Positions 42,938 through 53,500 of a DNA stretch of 64,000 bases are shown piece after piece. The DNA is taken from NCBI RefSeq assembly GCF_000756615.1, contig NZ_CP009288.1, forward strand, positions 3,596,001 to 3,660,000. The letters run 5' to 3'. The translations under genes were made by a program, and so were the position numbers. The notes under the pieces are model-generated. The model ran no database searches, had not been told where the DNA came from, and saw nothing but the letters and a program-made list of their open reading frames with translations. The DNA comes from Paenibacillus durus (GTDB lineage: Bacteria > Bacillota > Bacilli > Paenibacillales > Paenibacillaceae). Position 1 is the stretch's first letter, and each line of letters begins with the position of its first letter.

Positions 42938-44047
42938 TCAGAACATCCGGGTTTCAAGAAAGGTTTGAACCCGCGTCTTAATGCTTTGAATATTGGACAT
43001 TTGCTGTTCCCCTTCAATGAACAAGACGGAAATCCCCCGCTGTTGCAGACGGTTCATCACGTAGGGATAGTCCATAAGGTAAATATCGCAAAACTTCAAT
43101 GTGAAATAGATCACGGAGTCGGCCTCATATGTCTCGATTAGATCCAGTAAATGGTTCAGGCGGATGTCCGAGTCGAACATTCTGGCGCAGGTCGCTTTTT
43201 CAAGATAGTAATCGGCGATTGCCGTAAGAGGGTCTTCGGTCTCCTCAATGCTGCCCTCCGCATATTTGATGCCGATGCTCGTATCTTCGCAGACAATCTG
43301 CGCTCCGGTCTGTTCGATGATTTCCACCAATTCGGGCTGGTCAAAATAGCTGCCGCACACTAAGACGCGATGCCGCTTCGTCGGCGGTTCATTGCGCGCT
43401 TCCCGATCATCCAGAAATCTCGCCAGTTCAAGGTTAAATTCTTCTTTGCGGCCCGCAGTTGCGGCCTTCATGATTTGCAGCGCCTCCATGCCCGTCACCG
43501 GACTACAGTCCGACTGTCTAAGCTTGTACAACCGCTGGAGCAGAGTCCGCGTTTCGTTGTGAAGTGAAATCGAACGGTGCAGCGCTTCGTTGGTAATCTG
43601 AATATGATAGTGCGATTCCAACGCCGCAACCCACTTCTTGAGCTGCAGTCTGAAATAGGCTTTGGATTCCGGCGTAATCATCTTTGGAAGCTCCAAATAA
43701 TAGGTGAATGGAGGATTCAACTGTTTTTTCCATGTTTCATAAAGTCTTTTGCGCCAATCGCATTCATCGACAATGACAATTCCGTCCGCAAAATCGTAAA
43801 TACCCTCAATGCCCTCGCTAAGGGAATGAAGCAAGTAAGAGCAAAAATTGCTGCAAATCATCGAGCCGGCTTCCGAAGTGTTCTGCGCAAACTCTCCTGT
43901 AATGCGGAATGGAACCAGACCCGCCGCATATAAGATTTCTTCGGGCGTATAGATCGACAGCCAGCCAATGGCAGGTCTGCCCGACGATTTAACGAATTCG
44001 GTTCGATTCCGGTTCATCAAAGCAAATATTTCCGCTTGCTCAATCAT
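42938..44047 (-). CDS. 2-hydroxyacyl-CoA dehydratase family subunit (second D-component)
   Basis: 369 residues, same family, more diverged. Cys occur in S-M-I-C-S-N-F-C-S-Y near residue 58, V-D-E-C-D-W near 90 and F-T-L-K-F-C-D near 320, plausible cluster ligands. The ATG at 44047 follows AGGAGGAG, 36 bases after the MATE stop; a longer frame overlapping the MATE gene lacks a ribosome site. Together with the 408-residue subunit it would form the usual alpha-beta dehydratase dimer. Confidence 0.82.
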   Translation of the reverse strand: MIEQAEIFALMNRNRTEFVKSSGRPAIGWLSIYTPEEILYAAGLVPFRITGEFAQNTSEAGSMICSNFCSYLLHSLSEGIEGIYDFADGIVIVDECDWRKRLYETWKKQLNPPFTYYLELPKMITPESKAYFRLQLKKWVAALESHYHIQITNEALHRSISLHNETRTLLQRLYKLRQSDCSPVTGMEALQIMKAATAGRKEEFNLELARFLDDREARNEPPTKRHRVLVCGSYFDQPELVEIIEQTGAQIVCEDTSIGIKYAEGSIEETEDPLTAIADYYLEKATCARMFDSDIRLNHLLDLIETYEADSVIYFTLKFCDIYLMDYPYVMNRLQQRGISVLFIEGEQQMSNIQSIKTRVQTFLETRMF

Positions 44048-44082
44048 ATCGCTCCTCCTGTTTCGCATTATTGGCAGTTCGG

Positions 44083-45468
44083 CTATGCATCCGCGGCTTG
44101 CGAATGGATAACGTGAATCCTCTTCCATCTGCCGCTCCTGAACCGGACAGCGACAAGACCCAGCATCAAGAACGTGTAGATCAGCAAATCCCACCATACC
44201 CAAATCAATGGGCGGCCATGGACAACACAAATCCAGTAAGGGAAAATAAGGTAGAAAATTGCCGGCATCGTCAAATAAACCACCATAATGAAAAAGGTGT
44301 CGCCTATCGACTTCAGCACATTAATAAGGAGAATGACCATCGTATCGAACGCAATCCATACGGATGTAATCCGGACGAGCGGAAGGGCCGCCTGCTTGAT
44401 TTGCTCGAACATCCCCCGGCTATCATGATCCTGGAAGATCGAGATTAGGGCGACGGGCAGCACGTTGAACAGAATAATGATCAAGGCGCTGAAGACCAGG
44501 CTCAGCATGATTCCTTTCCTTACCACAAGTGGAATCCGCTCCGACCGCCCGGCCCCTCTCTCCTGAGCCGCGATAATGCCAACGGCCGTACCCAGCCCCA
44601 ATACGGGAAAGATGGACAGACCTTCAATGGTAAAAACAATGTTGGCGGCAGCCAGAGACACTTCGCCAATCCCTCCGATAATAATCAGCAGCAAGCTGTA
44701 ATAGCCTGTCTGAACAAAAGCCTGAATTCCTGCGGGAAAACCAAAACGAATCACTTTCAAAATGGCTTCCTTATCCGGCCTGAAATTCCGGAGACTGCCG
44801 AAGCTGTCCTTGTATTTAGGCAGAAAGAGCATGGCCAGATAAATAATGAAGGTGAACAGGCAGCCTCCGATTGTAGCCGTGCCCGCTCCGTTGACGCCGC
44901 CCATTTCGGGAAAACCGAGATTGCCGAAAATCAGCAGCCAATCGAGTGCAATATTGCACAAGTTGCCGGCGATTGCCGCAATCATGATGATTTTGGTGTC
45001 GCCTACTCCCCGAAACAGTCCTGAGACGGAGGTTGAGAACAATTGCACACAGCTTGACAGAAGGATCAGATGAAAAAATCTTTTTTCATAGACAAGCAGC
45101 TCGCCTGTATGTCCCAACATGTCGAACAACAACGAAGTCCACGGCGAGAGCAGCAGCAGCACTGCCGAAAACAGGATGCTCAGATAAACCCCTTGCCACA
45201 TGGAGGATGCGCATCGTTCGTACTTACCCGCTCCGTAATACTGGGAAATGAGGGTAGAAACAAAGGCGATCATTCCGATGAACAAATTCGCGATAGCCGT
45301 TGCGGCGTTTCCTGCGGGAAGCGTAGCCGCAAACTCGACCAGATCATACCTCGCCACAAAAGCCCGGTCGACAAACACCATGATGTTCATGGAAAACATG
45401 GACAGGATGATCGGATAGGTAATGCCGATAATCGAACGATACGTGATATCAGGTTCTGCAGATTTCAA
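44083..45468 (-). CDS. MATE family efflux transporter
   Basis: 461 residues with about twelve membrane segments in two homologous halves (repeats start near residues 10 and 235). It begins at TTG (45468) after GGAGGAG. MATE proteins use H+ or Na+ gradients to expel small molecules. Embedded between the activase and dehydratase genes of the cluster, it probably exports the peptide product or a toxic intermediate. Confidence 0.9.
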   Translation of the reverse strand: MKSAEPDITYRSIIGITYPIILSMFSMNIMVFVDRAFVARYDLVEFAATLPAGNAATAIANLFIGMIAFVSTLISQYYGAGKYERCASSMWQGVYLSILFSAVLLLLSPWTSLLFDMLGHTGELLVYEKRFFHLILLSSCVQLFSTSVSGLFRGVGDTKIIMIAAIAGNLCNIALDWLLIFGNLGFPEMGGVNGAGTATIGGCLFTFIIYLAMLFLPKYKDSFGSLRNFRPDKEAILKVIRFGFPAGIQAFVQTGYYSLLLIIIGGIGEVSLAAANIVFTIEGLSIFPVLGLGTAVGIIAAQERGAGRSERIPLVVRKGIMLSLVFSALIIILFNVLPVALISIFQDHDSRGMFEQIKQAALPLVRITSVWIAFDTMVILLINVLKSIGDTFFIMVVYLTMPAIFYLIFPYWICVVHGRPLIWVWWDLLIYTFLMLGLVAVRFRSGRWKRIHVIHSQAADA

Positions 45469-45494
45469 CGTTCACTCCTCCATTTGCTTGCAAA

Positions 45495-46256
45495 TCAGGC
45501 GATAAAAGCGGCCCCGATCGCACCCGTAACCTGCGGGTAATTGGTCACGTTTACCGGTTGTTTCAGAATGCTTTCAAGCGCGCTGATCACGCCGACATTT
45601 TTGGCAACGCCTCCGCTCATCCCAAGCGGCCCCTGGATACCGACGGATTTGAGCAAGGCGACGGCTCTTGTGGCGATAGAATCATGCACTCCCCGAATGA
45701 TATTGGGAGCCGGTGTTCCGACCGCGACAAGGGAGACCACTTCCGTTTCCGCAAATACCGTGCACATGCTGCTGATTCGCGCCGAAGTCTCCGCTTCGCG
45801 GGAAAGTTCGCCCAGGTCCTCCAGCTTGACACCCAGCGCCCGGGCGATAATATCGAGAAATCTGCCGCAGCCGGCCGCGCATTTGTCATTCATCATGAAA
45901 TTGACCACACCGCCGTTTTCGTCGATCTGAATGGCTTTGCTGTCCTGTCCGCCGATATCAAGGATGGTCCGGATTTCGGGATTCAGAAAATGCATGCCTT
46001 TGGCGTGGCAGATAATTTCCGAAGCGTTCTTATTGGAAAAAGGCACATTTTCCCGTCCATACCCTGTCGTCACCACGACGTCGACGTCTTGCTCCGACAA
46101 TCCCGCCTTTTCAAGCACATTTCGGTAAGTAATTTCCGCGGAGGCTCTGTTGTTACCTCCCGTATAAACGACATCATAGGCTATGACATCCTGCTTGTCT
46201 TTTAGAATCGCAGACTTAGTGGACAGCGATCCGATATCGATTCCCACTGATATCAT
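45495..46256 (-). CDS. 2-hydroxyacyl-CoA dehydratase activase (HgdC/FldI-type)
   Basis: 253 residues of the BadF/BadG/BcrA/BcrD ATPase family with the ASKHA fold (G-I-D-I-G-S-L-S-T-K at the N-terminus, G-G-Q-D-S-K in the middle). Two Cys that hold one [4Fe-4S] cluster between monomers are present: D-K-C-A-A-G-C-G and S-S-M-C-T-V-F-A. It is an oxygen-sensitive ATP-driven electron donor to the dehydratase. The ATG at 46256 is 9 bases after AAAGGGG; an ATG nine bases earlier overlaps that site. Confidence 0.9.
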   Translation of the reverse strand: MISVGIDIGSLSTKSAILKDKQDVIAYDVVYTGGNNRASAEITYRNVLEKAGLSEQDVDVVVTTGYGRENVPFSNKNASEIICHAKGMHFLNPEIRTILDIGGQDSKAIQIDENGGVVNFMMNDKCAAGCGRFLDIIARALGVKLEDLGELSREAETSARISSMCTVFAETEVVSLVAVGTPAPNIIRGVHDSIATRAVALLKSVGIQGPLGMSGGVAKNVGVISALESILKQPVNVTNYPQVTGAIGAAFIA

Positions 46257-46322
46257 GGAAGACATCCCCTTTGCTTATTATTATTTTGCTTTCCGTCATT
46301 CGTCCACGCGGACTGTCCGGCG

Positions 46323-47222
46323 TTACTCTTGCAGCGCGGTGTTTAACTGAACGGCTGAAGATTCCACATGCTCATGATCAAAGATTGAATAATGGTCCCC
46401 TTGTAAAGGGTACATCTTCAGCGTTTTGCAATAACGGCCCCATTCCGTAAGCTCCGGAATCGGCGAGCAAGTGGCGGCGAACAGATGGACAGGCGACGAC
46501 AGATAACGGTCAGGCTGATACTCCGTTCTCGCCGCATGCAGACTCCGTATCGTATTGAAGGAGCATAACCATTCACGAAACGGGGCTTTGGAGACAGTCA
46601 GCACCGGAACCTGCCACTGCTCCGCTATTGTCCGCCGAAAGAGGCCGGAGTCAATACCGCCTTCCTCTTCCTGGCCTGCGAATGTGCGCCATAATTCGTC
46701 CAGGCTGCGGCACTGCGCAAGCCGGTTCTTGTCCGTCTGGGACACGGCATACTTCGACAGCCATTCCAGCTCTGCTTGCAAGGTAGAGCTACCCAGCGAT
46801 TCGGCCGGGTAATATCCCGGCGGAGGCGGATCAAACAGCCCGCAAAAAGCGACTTCGTGGCCGCCGGCCTCCAGCTGGCTCGCCATCTCAAACGCGATCG
46901 TTCCTCCTATTGACCAGCCGGCTAAATAATAGGGCCCCGATGCCTGTATTTCCGCGATCCTGCCGATATAATCCTTGGATAATTGCGGAATAGACAACGT
47001 CTGAGGAATGCCGTCGCTTAATTCGTTGTACAAGATTCCGTATACGGAGAAGTCGGACCGAATTCGGGTGCACAGCTTGAAATAGCCTTCAATTCCTCCG
47101 GTTCCGTCATGGATGAGAAACAATGTTCTCGTGGGACTCACTCCCCGTCCGAGCAAAATCGGCCGGGTTCTGGCCGGGTAAGGCCAAGAGGAATACAAGC
47201 TGCCGTTAGTCGGCGCGTTCAT
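46323..47222 (-). CDS. Stand-alone nonribosomal peptide thioesterase
   Basis: 299 residues of the alpha/beta-hydrolase thioesterase fold. The nucleophile is in A-G-W-S-I-G-G near residue 99, as in product-releasing NRPS thioesterase domains; the His is in Q-G-D-H-Y-S-I-F near residue 280. Neither synthetase carries its own TE, so this separate enzyme probably releases the product from the second synthetase, or acts as a type II editing enzyme. It begins 30 bases after the synthetase stop, with AGGAGGG upstream. Confidence 0.85.
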   Translation of the reverse strand: MNAPTNGSLYSSWPYPARTRPILLGRGVSPTRTLFLIHDGTGGIEGYFKLCTRIRSDFSVYGILYNELSDGIPQTLSIPQLSKDYIGRIAEIQASGPYYLAGWSIGGTIAFEMASQLEAGGHEVAFCGLFDPPPPGYYPAESLGSSTLQAELEWLSKYAVSQTDKNRLAQCRSLDELWRTFAGQEEEGGIDSGLFRRTIAEQWQVPVLTVSKAPFREWLCSFNTIRSLHAARTEYQPDRYLSSPVHLFAATCSPIPELTEWGRYCKTLKMYPLQGDHYSIFDHEHVESSAVQLNTALQE

Positions 47223-47251
47223 GCCGCAGTCCCTCCTTGTATCAAATTCGG

Positions 47252-50200
47252 TTACCTGTTCAAGAGCAAATCGTCTCCCAGCAGCTGCTCCACCTTCGCT
47301 GAAAGCTCGCCCACCGTAGCGGATTCCATCACATCCATAATGGAAAGCTCCACATGAAACAGCTTCTCGACTTCCAGCGCCACATTGATGAACAGCAGAG
47401 AGTTTCCGCCCAGAAGATATAAATTGTCGTTCATATTCGCTTCTTCAAGATGGAACATTTTTTTAATCAACTCCGCCATTTTCCGTTCCGTATCTGAACG
47501 GGGCGCTTGCTTCTCCGCGTGAAGCAACACAGGGACTTCTTCCGGATCAGGCAGCGCCGCCAAGTCAACCTTGCCGTTTGCCTTCAAGACCAGTGAATCA
47601 AGCGGAATGAACAGGGAGGGAATCATGTAAGACGGCAAATGCCCCTCCAGAAAAGAACGCCACGTGTGGGCATCGCCTTTCGCCGCCCCTTGCAAAACAA
47701 GGTAAGCGACGATACGTTTCTCGCCTTCCTGCGTCTCATTGACAACAGCCACCGCTTCCCGGATACCCGGATGGCTGATCAATACCCGCTCGATTTCCCC
47801 AGGCTCGATCCGGTAGCCGCGAATTTTCACCTGCTGGTCGATCCTGCCTAAGAACTCAACGCTCCCATCCGGCAGCCATCTCGCCAGGTCTCCGGACCGG
47901 TATAAGCGTTCGTCCGGAAGAAACGAAACGGATATAAATTTCTCTGCATTCAGATCGGGCCGGTTCATATATCCGCGGGCCAGACCGTCTCCGCCTATGC
48001 ACAGCTCGCCCGCAGCGCCCGGCGGCAGCAGATTCCCGTAACCGTCCATAATGTATACCGCCGTATTCGCAATCGGTTTGCCGATCGGAACCCGGCTTGC
48101 CGTCTCCTCGCCGACCTTGTGGAAGGTAGTAAACGTTGTATTTTCCGTAGGCCCGTACATATTCAGCAGAGTTAATCCCGGACAGGCTTGCCGTACCCGA
48201 GCTGCAGCCTTCGCCGGCAGTACATCACCGCCTACCAGCAGCGCAGTCAGCGGCGAGAACAGGTCCGGCTGTTGTTCCGCCAATTGACGGAATAAGGGGG
48301 TTGTCAGCCACAGCAGATTGATTTGATGCTCCGCGATAAAGATGCCCAGCTTATCAGCTTTCAGCAAAACATCCTCTTCCGCTACATACAGCGTTAGACC
48401 ATTTAGCAAGGCGCCCCATATTTCGAAGGTTGCCGCATCGAACGAAGGCGAGCCGGTCAGCAGCATTCTCATCCCTTCTTGAAGCTCTAAATACCCGCCG
48501 TTCTTCACCAGCCGGACGACGTTTCGATGCTCGACCATCACGCCCTTCGGATGTCCGGTTGAACCGGAGGTGTACATGATATACGCCAGAGAGCCTGGCT
48601 TGCTTGTGTTCACCAGGTTAGCGCAATCGGGCGCACCGCCTAGAGCCGCTCCATCCTCCTGCACTTCGACTTTAACAACTTCAATACCCGCGTACCCAGC
48701 TTCTAGCCAAGTATTTCCTTGTCCCGGTATTGCCGCCTGGACAAGCACAAGCGCCGCGCCGCTGTCCCGCAGCATAAATTCGATACGCTCCGGCGGATAA
48801 GAAGGATCGATGGGCAAATAAGCGCCGCCTGCCTTCAGAATGGCAAGTATGCCGAGTATCATGTGGGGAGAACGTCCCGCCAGAATGGCCACGACGGACT
48901 CGGGACCGATTCCCCGGCTTTGCAGCACGCGGGCCAGCCGGTTGGACCTCGCCTTCAGTTCGGCGTAGGTCCATACCTTACCGGCTCCACTTAGTGCGAT
49001 CGCGTCCGGGGTGCGGCTTGCCTGTTCCTCAAACAGTTCATGGATGCATTTGTCCGCCGGATAGGCTGCGCGGGTATCGTTGAATTCCTTAACCAGCTTC
49101 TCCCGCTCGGCCGCGTCCGTCATCCGCAGCTCCTTCACCTGCGCGTCCGGTCTTTCGGCAATGTCCTCAAGCAGATTGCCGTACATCTTCAGCAGCCGGC
49201 GCACCGTCTCCGGCCGGAACAGGTCGCTGTTGTACTCCGCCCATACCGCCGTCTCTCCTTCCCGCTGCCGGATATCAAACAGCAGGTCCGCCTGCGTCGC
49301 GTCGCTTTCCGCCTCCTGCCACGTCTCCGCAAGGTCCGCAAATCCGCCTTCTTCTTTCGCTTCCGTCACCATGTTGAACATCGCCCGGAAGATCGGATTC
49401 CGGCTATGCTGCCGATCCGGATTCAGCTTGCGCACCAGCCGCTCGAACGGATAATCCTGCATATAGTACGCCTCGTCCACTTTCCCGTGCACGGTCTTCA
49501 TCAGGTCCTCCCAGGCCCCTTCTCCGTCGACCTCGGCCCGGATCGCCACCGTGTTCACGAAGAAGCCTGCCGCCCGGCTCAGCTCCTGACTGTAATGCCG
49601 GCCGGCGAACACCGTCCCGACGACCACATCGTCCTGGCGGCTGCATTTGTGCAGCAGCACGTAATAAGCCGACAGCAGCGCCGAGAACAAGATGACCCGC
49701 TTGTTCAGACACTGGAACTTCAGACGGCCGATCAAGTCGTCCGGCAGATCCAGCTTCTCAAGCCCGCCCCGAAAGCTGATTCCCGGCGGCGGCGGAAAGT
49801 CGGCCGGCAGGTCCAGCACGGGCAGCTCGCCCTTGAACTGCTCCAGCCAGTACGCTTCCTGCTCCAAGGTCCGCTCTTCCCCGAACGTCTCCTTTTGCCA
49901 CAGCGCATAGTCGCCATAGGCGATGCCAGGCTGAGGCAGCTCACCCGCCTCCGCTCCGGTCCGGCGGTTATACAGCGTCTTCAGGTCCCGCCACAGAAGC
50001 TGGAATGTCGTCGCATCGGAGACGATATGATGCAGCTTCAGGACCAGGAGGGCCTGATCCGCTCCGTATGGTACCAGGATTGCCTGAAAGAGCGGATCGC
50101 CTCCCCGGATGTCGATCGGCTCCCGGCATTCCTTGGAGAACCATTCCGCCAAAGCCTGCTCCCGGCTGCCTAGGTCCCCTTGCGGCAGGTCGATCAGCCT

Positions 50201-50485
50201 GAACTGCTCCGGCGAGAAGGAACCGAACGATTGGACGGGGGGCTGGGCCAGTTCAATCTTCGTCCGAAGCGCGGCGTGGCGCCCGGCCAGTTCCTCCACG
50301 GCCGCCTGCATCGCTTCCGCGTTCAGTCTGCCCGTCAGCCGCTTGGCCGATATCAGGTTCCACAAGGCGCCATTCGGCGTCAACTGGTCCAGATACAGGA
50401 CGCGTTCCTGCTGATAGGACAGCGGGTAATCCCGCCGTTCTACCCTGTGCTCAATCGCCGGATATCTCCTTATCGAAGTTGTCAA
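47252..50485 (-). CDS. Nonribosomal peptide synthetase, C-A-PCP (second module)
   Basis: 1077 residues from a TTG at 50485, which follows GGGGAG at 8 bases and aligns exactly with the start of the first synthetase. Condensation domain about 10-440 (H-H-I-V-S-D-A in place of HHxxxDG), adenylation 465-955 (Y-T-S-G-S-T-G-H-P-K-G), carrier 985-1060 (L-G-G-N-S-L). By eye the ten specificity residues read D-A-F-W-L-G-M-T-F-K, close to Val-type codes (D-A-F-W-I/L-G-G-T-F-K), so an aliphatic residue such as Val is likely. No epimerase or TE. Residues 107-439 are identical to the other synthetase. Confidence 0.92.
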   Translation of the reverse strand: MTTSIRRYPAIEHRVERRDYPLSYQQERVLYLDQLTPNGALWNLISAKRLTGRLNAEAMQAAVEELAGRHAALRTKIELAQPPVQSFGSFSPEQFRLIDLPQGDLGSREQALAEWFSKECREPIDIRGGDPLFQAILVPYGADQALLVLKLHHIVSDATTFQLLWRDLKTLYNRRTGAEAGELPQPGIAYGDYALWQKETFGEERTLEQEAYWLEQFKGELPVLDLPADFPPPPGISFRGGLEKLDLPDDLIGRLKFQCLNKRVILFSALLSAYYVLLHKCSRQDDVVVGTVFAGRHYSQELSRAAGFFVNTVAIRAEVDGEGAWEDLMKTVHGKVDEAYYMQDYPFERLVRKLNPDRQHSRNPIFRAMFNMVTEAKEEGGFADLAETWQEAESDATQADLLFDIRQREGETAVWAEYNSDLFRPETVRRLLKMYGNLLEDIAERPDAQVKELRMTDAAEREKLVKEFNDTRAAYPADKCIHELFEEQASRTPDAIALSGAGKVWTYAELKARSNRLARVLQSRGIGPESVVAILAGRSPHMILGILAILKAGGAYLPIDPSYPPERIEFMLRDSGAALVLVQAAIPGQGNTWLEAGYAGIEVVKVEVQEDGAALGGAPDCANLVNTSKPGSLAYIMYTSGSTGHPKGVMVEHRNVVRLVKNGGYLELQEGMRMLLTGSPSFDAATFEIWGALLNGLTLYVAEEDVLLKADKLGIFIAEHQINLLWLTTPLFRQLAEQQPDLFSPLTALLVGGDVLPAKAAARVRQACPGLTLLNMYGPTENTTFTTFHKVGEETASRVPIGKPIANTAVYIMDGYGNLLPPGAAGELCIGGDGLARGYMNRPDLNAEKFISVSFLPDERLYRSGDLARWLPDGSVEFLGRIDQQVKIRGYRIEPGEIERVLISHPGIREAVAVVNETQEGEKRIVAYLVLQGAAKGDAHTWRSFLEGHLPSYMIPSLFIPLDSLVLKANGKVDLAALPDPEEVPVLLHAEKQAPRSDTERKMAELIKKMFHLEEANMNDNLYLLGGNSLLFINVALEVEKLFHVELSIMDVMESATVGELSAKVEQLLGDDLLLNR
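49004..50465. repeat. Long direct repeat, copy 1 (condensation domain)
   Basis: About 1.46 kb nearly identical to 52266-53727, at a constant offset of 3262 bases where checked and with no indel seen. Most mismatches are silent or lie at the two ends. It encodes 333 consecutive identical residues. Confidence 0.92.
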
Positions 50486-50543
50486 TGATTTCACTCCCCG
50501 TTATTTGAATAATGTGAAGAGCTTGCCGAGCGCCTCTTACAGA

Positions 50544-53500
50544 TTAAGAAGCGCCGACGGGCAGCAGGGATTCAACCGTTTTTGCCAATTTCGCCAGGAC
50601 GGGCAGATCGATGAAATCCATGAGTGACAGACTGATGCCGAATGTCTGTTCAATCTCTGTAATAAAACGGATCGTTAACAACGAATTGCCGCCTAAATCG
50701 AAAAAATTATCATTCGGATGAATGCCGGATAGGTTTAGAATGGACTCGGTTATTTCAATTAACTTCCGTTCCACTTCGCTTACCGGTTGTTCAGGTTCAT
50801 TCTCCGAATCTTTATTAAGGCCGGGAATAGGCAGTGCGGAGCGGTCGACCTTACCGCTCTTATTCAGAGGCATAGACTCCAGCCGGATAAAGGCGGAAGG
50901 TATCATATAGGACGGCAGCCACTCGGCCAGATGCCGCTTCCATTCCTCTTCCGGTACCTCGGTGTCCGGATTCACGACACAGTAAGCAACCAGCATCTGA
51001 CGGCCAGGCTCATCCTCTCTGGCGATGACTGCCGCCGACAAGATCGACGGATGCGAAGCCAGCGTTTCTTCGATCTCGCCAGGCTCAATCCGGAATCCGC
51101 GAATTTTGACTTGTTGATCAATCCGGCCAATATAGTCCAGTGTGCCGTTATCCCGTCTGCGGACCAAATCTCCGGTGCGGTACAATCTTTCTCCAGGGCG
51201 GTAAGGGTTCGGAGCGAATTTCTCGGCTGTAAGTTCGGGAAGATTCGCGTATCCGCGCGCGAGTCCCGGTCCCGAAAGGCATAGTTCCCCGATCAAGCCT
51301 ATCGGCAAAAGCTGGCTGTAACGATCCAGGACATAGGCCTGCATATTCGTCAGCGGAGCTCCGATCGGAACTTGCTCTTCCGGCGTGTCCTGCCGGAGAC
51401 GGTGGCAAGTCGCATAAATGGTCGTTTCCGTCGGACCGTACACATTGACCAATTCCGTGCCGCTTACTTGTTCATGGAAGGATCTGACGACATGGGGTTT
51501 AAGCGCTTCTCCGGCGGCAAACGCATACCGCAAGCTGATCAACTCACGGATTCCCCTCGCCTTAAGATCTTCCGAGAACGCTTGAAGAAAGGACGGCGAG
51601 AAATTGGCATGGGTAACCCCGTGTTCCGTGATCGCCTTCACGATTTTGACCGGTTCCTTTTCCGCTCCCGGTTCCAAGATCACCAGCTTGCCGCCCTCAA
51701 AGAACCAGCCGAACAGCTCGGAAACGGAAACATCAAAAGCAAAGTGAGTCTTGAGCAGATGGGCGTCGTTAGAATGAACCGGGAAGGTCTGCTGCATATA
51801 AAACAATGTATTCAGTACGGAGCCGTGCTCGACCATAACGCCTTTCGGTTTGCCGGTTGAGCCCGAGGTGTACATGATATAGGCCAAATCTTCCGCATGG
51901 CTGACGGGCTCCAGATGATCTGCCGAATTGACGGAAGCCAGCGCTTCCTGGATGCTGACTACTGGAACCGGGCTGCTATCCGCTCCGTCCAGCACGGGAT
52001 GGACGAGCAGCAAGCGGGCATTGCTGTCCTCCAGCATATAACGTCTCCGCTCCGCGGAAATCTGCGGATCGACGGGCACGTAGGCGGCTCCCGCTTTGAG
52101 AACGGCCAGAATGGAAATCACCAGCTCGAAGGAGCGCTCGCTCATAATACCAACGACGCTTCCCGCCGCAATATCCTTGTCACGGAGATAGCGGGCCAGC
52201 CGATTGGCTTGGCGGTTCAGCTCCTCATAGGTCATGGCATGCTCCAGGAAAACGAGAGCCGTCCGGTCCGGGGTGCGGTTTGCCTGTTCCTCAAACAGTT
52301 CATGGATGCATTTGTCCGCCGGATAGGCTGCGCGGGTATCATTGAATTCCTTAACCAGCTTCTCCCGCTCGGCCGCGTCCGTCATTCGCAGCTCCTTCAC
52401 CTGCGCATCCGGTCTTTCGGCAATGTCCTTAAGCAGATTGCCGTACATCTTCAGCAGCCGGCGCACCGTCTCCGGCCGGAACAGGTCGCTGTTGTACTCC
52501 GCCCATACCGCCGTCTCCCCTTCCCGCTGCCGGATATCAAACAGCAGGTCCGCCTGCGTCGCGTCGCTTTCCGCCTCCTGCCACGTCTCCGCAAGGTCCG
52601 CAAATCCGCCTTCTTCCTTCGCTTCCGTCACCATGTTGAACATCGCCCGGAAGATCGGATTCCGGCTATGCTGCCGATCCGGATTCAGCTTGCGCACCAG
52701 CCGCTCGAACGGATAATCCTGCATATAGTACGCCTCGTCCACTTTTCCATGTACGGTCTTCATCAGGTCCTCCCAGGCCCCTTCCCCGTCGACCTCGGCC
52801 CGGATCGCCACCGTGTTCACGAAGAAGCCTGCCGCCCGGCTCAGCTCCTGGCTGTAATGCCGGCCGGCGAACACCGTCCCGACGACCACATCGTCCTGGC
52901 GGCTGCATTTGTGCAGCAGCACGTAATAAGCCGACAGCAGCGCCGAGAACAAGATGACCCGCTTGTTCAGACACTGGAACTTCAGACGGCCGATCAAGTC
53001 GTCCGGCAGATCCAGCTTCTCAAGCCCGCCCCGAAAGCTGATTCCCGGCGGCGGCGGAAAGTCGGCCGGCAGGTCCAGCACGGGCAGCTCGCCCTTGAAC
53101 TGCTCCAGCCAGTACGCTTCCTGCTCCAAGGTCCGCTCTTCCCCGAACGTCTCCTTTTGCCACAGCGCATAGTCGCCATAGGCGATGCCAGGCTGAGGCA
53201 GCTCACCCGCCTCCGCTCCGGTCCGGCGGTTATACAGCGTCTTCAGGTCCCGCCACAGAAGCTGGAACGTCGTCGCATCGGAGACGATATGATGCAGCTT
53301 CAAGACCAGGAGGGCCTGATCCGCTCCGTACGGTACCAGGATCGCCTGAAAGAGCGGATCGCCTCCCCGGATGTCGATCGGCTCCCGGCATTCCTTGGAG
53401 AACCATTCCGCCAAAGCCTGCTCCCGGCTGTCCGGGTCCCCTTGCTCCAGGTCGACCAGCCTGAACTGCTCCGGCGAGAAGGAACCGAACGATTGGACGG

